A stretch of 12,213 bases of DNA from the NCBI GenBank assembly GCA_003518245.1, contig DOZA01000295.1:1-12213 (forward strand), read 5' to 3'. Shown piece after piece: positions 7,022-12,213 of the stretch. The number at the start of each line of letters is the position of its first letter. Within the stretch, counting starts at the first letter, position 1. Origin of the DNA: Bacteroidales bacterium (GTDB taxonomy: Bacteria > Bacteroidota > Bacteroidia > Bacteroidales > VadinHA17). Made by a program: the position numbers and the translations under genes. The notes under the pieces are model-generated. The model did no database searches and was not told where the DNA came from. It saw only the letters and a program-made list of their open reading frames with translations.

Positions 7022-7262
7022 TTTCGCAAATTGTGGCAGATTACACAGATAACAGGCTAAGCTGATAGCAGGTTTTCCTAATCATTCTATCAACCGCTGC
7101 ATGAATCTAAACCTGATTATAGTAATTTATATTCAGGGTTTTAAAAGACCAATCATAAGAGCTTCAATTATTTTACTATTTTTAACATCTCCTTTTCCTG
7201 TAAAGGGAACAATTAAATTAATTTTACTTTTTTACTGTTGATTCATTAAACTAAATAAGATT
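7022..7262. other. Spacer with CAGATTAC repeat copy and possible promoter
   Basis: This 241-bp AT-rich gap, the longest in the window, has no supported reading frame. GGCAGATTACACAGAT (7035-7050) is the third copy of the motif seen at 2695-2729. TACTTTTT (7225-7232) is a one-mismatch TAnnTTTG box lying 30 bases before the protease ATG, the same distance as the two perfect boxes elsewhere in the window. It is a plausible but weak promoter. I see nothing else in the gap. Confidence 0.4.
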
Positions 7263-10200
7263 ATGAAAAAATTCTTTTCTCTTTTCATCCTTGCAGCACT
7301 GGTATCATTATTCCAGTTATCTGCACAGGAAGAAGCACGACTATTGAGGTTTCCCACGATTTCGGATAACCAGCTTGTCTTTTCGTATGCTGGCGATCTT
7401 TATACCACAGGTATAAATGGCGGAATGGCCCGCAAGCTAACCTCGCATAATGGCTATGAAGTATTTCCGAAATTCTCACCTGATGGAAATGAGATAGCTT
7501 TTACAGGCCAGTATGACGGCAATACAGAGGTATTCAAAATACCTGCCTCCGGTGGTACACCTGTAAGATTAACACACACAGCCACACTGGGACGCGATGA
7601 TATTGGTGACCGTATGGGGCCAAATAATATGGTTATAACCTGGTCACCCAACGGCAAGAATATAATATACCGCTCACGCAAACAGTCATTTAACTCTTTC
7701 CGCGGGCAGCTATTCACAGTGACATCATCCGGCGGTTTATCGGCAGAGTTACCTCTTTCTGACGGAGGCTTTTGTTCTTATTCACCCGATGGCAATAATC
7801 TGGCCTTTAACTGGGTGTTCCGTGAGTTCAGAACATGGAAATACTACAGGGGTGGAATGGCAGATGACATACGTATTTATGATTTTAAAACAGGTAAGGT
7901 CGAAAAAATAACTGATAATCCCGCCCAGGATATTATACCTATGTGGATAGGAAAAGAGATATACTTCCTTTCAGACCGAGATCGTACAATGAACCTTTTC
8001 GCTTATAATACTGAAACAGGAGAAACACGTAAAGTGACCAATTTCACTGATTATGATATAAAATTCCCATCTCACAGTAATAAAAATATTGCTTTTGAAA
8101 AAGGAGGGTATATTTACCTTTTTGATGTTGAAAAACAAGAATCGAAGAAGCTCAGTATCCATATTGCCGGTGACCGTCCATGGGCCAGAAACGAATGGAA
8201 AGATGCGTCAAAAAGCATTCGTGGAGGAAGCATTTCTCCAAATGGTAAACGTGTAGTGTTCAGTGCAAGGGGAGATATCTGGTCATTACCCTCTAAGAAC
8301 GGTATTACACATAACCTTACTTCAACATCAGGAGTAAATGAGCGTAATGCAGAGTGGTCACCCGACGGCAGGCATATTGCATATATTTCTGATGCCACAG
8401 GCGAATTTGAAATTTATATTATGCCTCAGGACGGTAAAGGGGAGCCTGTACAACTGACAGATGGTAACAAAACATATATTTTCTCTCTTGACTGGTCCCC
8501 CGATAGCAAGAAGATATTGTTCCATAACAAGAAAAAGGAACTGTGCTATGTTGATATTGAATCGAAAAAGTTAACTGTTATTGAAAAATCCGATCGCTCA
8601 ACAGGTTTCAGTTATAACTGGTCTCCTGACAGCAAGTGGATAGCTTATACACGACCACAGCGGGATATGACCATCATCAGGCTTTATAACCTTGAAAATA
8701 AAAAATCATATGAGGTTACGGAAGGATGGTATAACTCATTCAATCCATCGTTCAGTAGCGATGGCAAATACCTGTTGTTTACATCGGCACGTGATTTTAA
8801 CCCCGTATACAGCCAGACGGAGTGGAACCATGCATATGTTGATATGAGCCGTATCTACCTCGTTACACTGGCAAAAGACACTCCTTCTCCCTTTGCCCCC
8901 GAAAACGATGTGGTAAAAATCGAAGAAGACGAAAAGAATGCCGGGGATGAAAAGAAAAAAGGAGACAAGGGTAATGACAAAGATGTAAAAATCGATATCG
9001 ACGGCATTCAGGAACGTATTATTTACCTGCCCGTATCCCCCGGTAATTACTTTGGAGTAATAGGTGTAAATGATAAGATTTATTATAATGTCCGGAGCGC
9101 TGCCTCGCGTACAGGCACTATGAAAATGTATGACCTCAAAAAGAAAAAAGAAACCGAGCTGGGGAAAAATATAAGTTATACACTATCATCCAACGGCAAA
9201 AAGATGCTGGTTCGCATGGGCAGGCAATGGGGCGTTATTGACCTTCCCACAGGAAAGATAAATATCAAAGAAAGCATTGATGTATCAGAAATGAAGGTAA
9301 TGGTTAACCTGCAGGAAGAATGGCAGCAGATGTTTGACGAGATATGGAGGCATATGCGTGACTTTTTCTATGATCCGGGCATGCACGGTGTTGACTGGCA
9401 GGCAATGTACGAAAAATATAACGTCCTGGTTCCTTATGTTAGTCATCGTTCTGACCTGTCCTATCTTATGGGTGAGATGATAGCCGAGTTAAATGTGGGA
9501 CATGCTTATGTCAACAATGGAGAAAGACCACAGCCGGAAAGGATACAGATGGGTCTCCTGGGGGCACAGGTAAGCAGGGATAAAAGCGGCTATTTCCGTA
9601 TTGATAAGATTTTAAAAGGAGCCACATGGAGCAAAAACCTTGCATCTCCCTTACGCGATGTAGGTGTTGATGTTAACGAAGGTGATTTTATTATCTCAGT
9701 GGATGGAATAAAAACCACAGGTACCAAGGACATTTACAGCCTGCTAATAGACAAGGCCGGAGACGAGGTTATGCTTGAAGTTAACACGAAACCCTCGACA
9801 GATGGAAGTAGAAAAGTACTGGTTAAACCAATAAGTGATGAATCTTCACTGTATTACTATCAGTGGGTACATAACAATATAGAAGAAGTTAGCCGCCAGA
9901 CCGATGGCAGGGTTGGTTATTTACATATACCTGATATGGGAGTAGGAGGACTTAATGAGTTTGCTAAATACTACTATCCACAGCTTACTAAGGAAGGATT
10001 GATAATAGATGTCAGGGGTAATGGTGGTGGTAACGTATCACCCATGATAATAGAAAGGCTGATGCGTCAGCTTACTTATATGACTATGCATACCGGACAG
10101 CAACAGGGTGACCCTAATCCTGTAGGCATGCATGTAGGTCCTAAAGTCACATTACTTGATAAATATTCAGCATCTGACGGTGACCTCTTCCCCTATCGTT

Positions 10201-10529
10201 TCCAGGTAAATAAGCTGGGAACAACAATAGGCACCAGATCATGGGGTGGCGTGGTAGGATACAGCGGAGCTATTCCTCTAATTGATGGAGGATCTATTAT
10301 CACACCTTCATATGCACCTTATGATAAAGATGGTAAGGGTTTCGTTATTGAAGGGACAGGAGTGGTGCCCGATATTATTATTGAGAATGATCCGGCAGAA
10401 CTATATAAAGGTACAGATGCACAGCTTAATAAGGCTGTTGAGGTAATCCTTGAAGAACTGGAAAAATCACCGGTTAAATTGCCTCCGGTACCTGGATTCC
10501 CGGATAAGACAGGGAAGAATAAGAAGTGA
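7263..10529 (+). CDS. Secreted tricorn-like S41 serine protease
   Basis: Large exported peptidase predicted to degrade oligopeptides in the periplasm or outside the cell. Order: signal peptide 1-21 (ending LSA-Q); N-terminal propeller about 25-300; second propeller about 310-660; tricorn C1 helical domain about 680-755; PDZ about 763-855; S41 core about 880-1045. At least eight PD40-type blade motifs of the SPDG kind are visible, at about 71, 127, 173, 324, 365, 411, 453 and 497. Catalytic residues match tricorn: His747 in NVGHAYV, nucleophile Ser971 in SASDGDLFPY, and Glu1030 in VIEGTGVVPDI. GNGGGN (919-924) is the expected oxyanion-region loop. A Lys/Glu/Asp-rich segment (552-577) is inserted late in the second propeller. 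Archaeal tricorn is cytosolic and about 1070 residues; a signal peptide is usual for Bacteroidota homologues. The ATG start gives a well-formed signal peptide. Confidence 0.93.
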   Translation: MKKFFSLFILAALVSLFQLSAQEEARLLRFPTISDNQLVFSYAGDLYTTGINGGMARKLTSHNGYEVFPKFSPDGNEIAFTGQYDGNTEVFKIPASGGTPVRLTHTATLGRDDIGDRMGPNNMVITWSPNGKNIIYRSRKQSFNSFRGQLFTVTSSGGLSAELPLSDGGFCSYSPDGNNLAFNWVFREFRTWKYYRGGMADDIRIYDFKTGKVEKITDNPAQDIIPMWIGKEIYFLSDRDRTMNLFAYNTETGETRKVTNFTDYDIKFPSHSNKNIAFEKGGYIYLFDVEKQESKKLSIHIAGDRPWARNEWKDASKSIRGGSISPNGKRVVFSARGDIWSLPSKNGITHNLTSTSGVNERNAEWSPDGRHIAYISDATGEFEIYIMPQDGKGEPVQLTDGNKTYIFSLDWSPDSKKILFHNKKKELCYVDIESKKLTVIEKSDRSTGFSYNWSPDSKWIAYTRPQRDMTIIRLYNLENKKSYEVTEGWYNSFNPSFSSDGKYLLFTSARDFNPVYSQTEWNHAYVDMSRIYLVTLAKDTPSPFAPENDVVKIEEDEKNAGDEKKKGDKGNDKDVKIDIDGIQERIIYLPVSPGNYFGVIGVNDKIYYNVRSAASRTGTMKMYDLKKKKETELGKNISYTLSSNGKKMLVRMGRQWGVIDLPTGKINIKESIDVSEMKVMVNLQEEWQQMFDEIWRHMRDFFYDPGMHGVDWQAMYEKYNVLVPYVSHRSDLSYLMGEMIAELNVGHAYVNNGERPQPERIQMGLLGAQVSRDKSGYFRIDKILKGATWSKNLASPLRDVGVDVNEGDFIISVDGIKTTGTKDIYSLLIDKAGDEVMLEVNTKPSTDGSRKVLVKPISDESSLYYYQWVHNNIEEVSRQTDGRVGYLHIPDMGVGGLNEFAKYYYPQLTKEGLIIDVRGNGGGNVSPMIIERLMRQLTYMTMHTGQQQGDPNPVGMHVGPKVTLLDKYSASDGDLFPYRFQVNKLGTTIGTRSWGGVVGYSGAIPLIDGGSIITPSYAPYDKDGKGFVIEGTGVVPDIIIENDPAELYKGTDAQLNKAVEVILEELEKSPVKLPPVPGFPDKTGKNKK

Positions 10530-10541
10530 GTAAATAGCGGT

Positions 10542-10576
10542 GAGCGATGAGTTTTGAGTGATGAGTGATGAGTGAT
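10542..10576. repeat. Heptanucleotide tandem array after the tricorn gene
   Basis: Five in-register 7-bp units: GAGCGAT, GAGTTTT, then three perfect GAGTGAT copies. The array begins 12 bases after the tricorn stop codon and lies in the convergent gap before terC. The period equals that of the arrays at 564-636 and 10643-10670, but the sequence is different. Confidence 0.75.
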
Positions 10577-10592
10577 GAACCGAGTAGTGTGA

Positions 10593-10610
10593 ATCCCGAG
10601 TACTCGGGAT
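10593..10610. repeat. Perfect 18-bp palindrome in convergent gap
   Basis: ATCCCGAGTACTCGGGAT is fully self-complementary with no spacer and lies between the convergent tricorn and terC genes. As RNA it could form a stem only by giving up its central bases to a loop. There is no T-run on either side, so a bidirectional intrinsic terminator is possible but unproven. As DNA it could be a dyad binding site. Confidence 0.6.
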
Positions 10611-10628
10611 GAGGACTTTGCCTTAGCC

Positions 10629-11600
10629 TTAGCCTATTCTCTGCTCCCTGCTCCCTGCTCCCTGCTCCCCGCTTTCAGACCTCAGGGATGACAGTATCCC
10701 GGCAAGCATGGCACCAACGATGAAGGACAGCGACAGCCATTCGGGAAATTCGATATGGTGTGAGAGTATCATTTTTAAACCAACATATAATAATATTATA
10801 ATAAGACTGTATTTGAGGTTTCTGAACCTGTCAAGCATATTTGAAAGGAAGAAATACATAGACCTGAGCCCAAGTATGGCAAGTATATTAGAACTGAAAA
10901 CAAGGAACGGATCGGAAGTAATAGCCAGGATGGCCGGTACACTATCTACTGCGAACAATACATCAGTTGCTTCTATAACTATTAATGTAACCAGAAGCGG
11001 GGTTATTATTATTTTGCCTTTATACCGGATAAAGAATCTCTGACCCTTTAAACTGTCTGTTACCGGAAACATCTTTTTAGTAAGCCTGTATACCGGTGAT
11101 TTTGTAACGTCACTCTCCTTGTCCCTTCTAACATACATATTGACTGCTGTAAACAAGAGGAATGCTCCAAACACGTATATAATCCAGTCAATTTTATGTA
11201 TGAGCATAACGCCAAACAGGATCATTAACAGGCGGAATACAATTGCACCCAGTATACCCCAGAATAGTATACGGTGCTGATACTTCATAGGAATTTTAAA
11301 AGTTGAAAAAATAACTGCCATAATAAATATATTATCAACACTGAGTGAAAGCTCAATCAGGTAACCAGTAATGTATTTTATTACGGCAGATCTGGGGTTT
11401 AGATTATCAATATTATCTACTAATGCATTCCTGTACAGCAAATAAATCACGCCGGAAAAGGCAAGAGCTGCAAATACCCATGTTATGGTCCAGGCTGTAG
11501 CTTCCCTAAGGGATATTACATGTGCCTCCTTGTTAAATATACCCAGGTCTATTACCATAAACGTGAGTATAGTAACAATGAATATGATCCAGACCAGCAT
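10629..11600 (-). CDS. TerC-family integral membrane protein
   Basis: Inner-membrane protein of the TerC/Alx family, linked in studied members to metal (notably manganese) export or tellurite resistance. The 323-residue protein has about eight to nine hydrophobic segments, starting at residues 2-20, 34-55 and 80-99 and ending with 264-280 and 288-305. Signature regions are present: LSLSVDNIFIMAVIF (84-98) with its conserved acidic Asp89, and IEATDVLFAVDSVPAILAIT (209-228) with Asp213 and Asp219. The last residues, GEQGAGSREQ (311-320), are encoded by a 7-bp tandem repeat and look foreign to the family, whose members normally end near LSSLRS. The gene is minus strand, 112 bp after the M49 gene, with its own -7-like box at 11631-11638. 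Metal specificity is not readable. I do not assign terC or alx as a firm symbol. Confidence 0.9.
   Translation of the reverse strand: MLVWIIFIVTILTFMVIDLGIFNKEAHVISLREATAWTITWVFAALAFSGVIYLLYRNALVDNIDNLNPRSAVIKYITGYLIELSLSVDNIFIMAVIFSTFKIPMKYQHRILFWGILGAIVFRLLMILFGVMLIHKIDWIIYVFGAFLLFTAVNMYVRRDKESDVTKSPVYRLTKKMFPVTDSLKGQRFFIRYKGKIIITPLLVTLIVIEATDVLFAVDSVPAILAITSDPFLVFSSNILAILGLRSMYFFLSNMLDRFRNLKYSLIIILLYVGLKMILSHHIEFPEWLSLSFIVGAMLAGILSSLRSESGEQGAGSREQRIG
10643..10670. repeat. Heptanucleotide array inside the 3' end of the TerC-family gene
   Basis: Three perfect GCTCCCT units (10643-10663) and one GCTCCCC (10664-10670), read on the plus strand. On the minus strand they encode the tail of the TerC protein. 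Three units equal 21 bases, or seven codons (EQGAGSR), so the peptide pattern repeats every seven residues. Next to it, CCTTAG is repeated twice (10621-10632). Confidence 0.8.
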
Positions 11601-11630
11601 TTTGCGCTTGTGATTAAACTAAATAAATTT

Positions 11631-11638
11631 CAAATATA
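11631..11638 (-). promoter_or_regulatory. Candidate -7 promoter box for the TerC-family gene
   Basis: On the minus strand this reads TATATTTG, an exact TAnnTTTG match, ending 30 bases before the start codon at 11600. It is identical in sequence and nearly identical in spacing to the box at 651-658. No good -33 element is visible upstream. It suggests the gene can be transcribed independently of the M49 gene. Confidence 0.5.
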
Positions 11639-11712
11639 CAGTATTACTTTAAATCCTGGCCTGCATATTCAATTTCACAACTTAGTTTAACAATAATTAT
11701 TCCTGATCCAGC

Positions 11713-12213
11713 TTATTGAAGTCCAAGCACTTCTTTTCCCTGCTTGAACACTATATCAACAGGTATTCCTTCGCTATTTACCCTTTCAATATCCTTTTGT
11801 AGCTGATCAGTCATAACACCGTCATTCTCAATCCATTCTTTAGCTGCTTCATAATCTCCGTCGCCTTGTACTGTCAGTATCTTTTCAACAAGCGATACAA
11901 CAGCATCTTTCATTTCCTCAAAATTGACCTTATATGTTCCATCTTCCTGGTAAATGAATGCTCCCCTGTCAGCAAAATATTTCATATTAAGCATATTAGC
12001 CTTTCCATGTGCACTGGCTGCACCAAATCGGCTTGAACGGAATATCCCTGCAAAAAAGGTAACATAATTATCCAGCACCTCTCCACTGGCAAGTTCACCC
12101 ATTTCATACAATCTGGTTACCAGGTAAAGACCCATAATATCGGCTTTTGCCTCTTCAAGTGCTGAGTACTGTTCTTTTAGTGCCTCCCTGACTGTTCCTT
12201 TACCATTGATGGT
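11713..12213 (-). CDS. M49 metallopeptidase (dipeptidyl-peptidase III-like), C-terminal part
   Basis: Zinc-dependent exopeptidase family that removes dipeptides from peptide N-termini. The frame is open from the right edge (base 12213) to a TAA at 11713-11715, giving 166 residues; the ATG at 12135 is internal. The edge fragment, counted from base 12213, contains YSALEEAKADIMGLYLV (16-32). Its EEAKAD corresponds to the EExxA(D/E) second zinc motif of M49, with Glu20 the expected ligand. The rest matches the family's C-terminal region: FRSSRFGAASAHGKANMLNMKYF, then a helical GDYEAAKEWIENDGV segment. The first zinc motif (HExxGH type) and any signal peptide lie outside the window, so catalytic completeness and location cannot be judged. 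It is upstream of the TerC-family gene on the same strand, 112 bp away. Confidence 0.82.
   Translation of the reverse strand, partial: TINGKGTVREALKEQYSALEEAKADIMGLYLVTRLYEMGELASGEVLDNYVTFFAGIFRSSRFGAASAHGKANMLNMKYFADRGAFIYQEDGTYKVNFEEMKDAVVSLVEKILTVQGDGDYEAAKEWIENDGVMTDQLQKDIERVNSEGIPVDIVFKQGKEVLGLQ

Noticed and set aside
7285..8398. Four minus-strand frames of 63-94 residues under the tricorn gene
   Set aside because: Antisense shadows of the propeller coding region; short, no motifs, and fully covered by a well-supported gene.
10708..11043. Plus-strand 111-residue open frame
   Set aside because: It lies wholly antisense to the TerC-family gene, whose membrane segments and signature motifs are clear. 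The translated peptide shows no family features.
10629..12213. TerC-family gene and M49 peptidase as one functional operon
   Set aside because: Same strand, but a 112-bp gap contains a perfect -7 box for the downstream gene, and the functions have no evident link.

Overview
The window looks like a chromosomal segment of a Bacteroidota bacterium, probably a Bacteroidales-like lineage. The sequence is moderately AT-rich. Most starts lack a Shine-Dalgarno sequence. Two upstream regions carry perfect TATATTTG boxes, which match the Bacteroidota -7 consensus TAnnTTTG. The protein set also fits this phylum: a propeller/Y_Y_Y receptor fused to a SpoIIE phosphatase, a secreted tricorn-type protease, and an M49 peptidase. 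This placement is inferred from protein style, not from a marker gene.

Layout, left to right. (1) The 3' part of a nicotinamidase gene (pncA type), entered at its catalytic Asp. (2) A 162-bp spacer with a GC-rich hairpin and a degenerate 7-bp tandem array, ending in a promoter-like box. (3) A two-gene unit overlapping by one base (TAATG): an exported Ntn-type amidohydrolase/acyltransferase and a metallo-beta-lactamase-fold hydrolase of the COG1237 type. (4) After 73 bp, a large membrane protein with a periplasmic propeller, Y_Y_Y domain, one membrane helix, coiled coil and SpoIIE-type PP2C phosphatase. (5) A spacer with a nested inverted repeat, then a class I SAM methyltransferase. (6) A 241-bp spacer, then a secreted 1088-residue tricorn-like S41 protease. 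(7) A convergent gap with a 7-bp tandem array and a perfect 18-bp palindrome. (8) On the minus strand, a TerC-family membrane protein and, upstream of it, the 3' part of an M49 (dipeptidyl-peptidase III-like) metallopeptidase that runs off the right edge.

The genes do not form an obvious single pathway. The coupled Ntn hydrolase/MBL pair is the only tight unit. Several products act on peptides or amides (nicotinamidase, Ntn hydrolase, tricorn, M49), which may be coincidence in a housekeeping region. I found no CRISPR array, phage or transposase gene, toxin-antitoxin pair, biosynthetic cluster or RNA gene.

The most unusual content lies between the genes. Several short spacers hold different small repeats: 7-bp tandem arrays with three or four different units, a period-8 inverted repeat, a 16-bp CAGATTAC-type motif found just after two stop codons, a REP-like hairpin and an 18-bp palindrome. 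One 7-bp array lies inside the terC reading frame and encodes its last residues.
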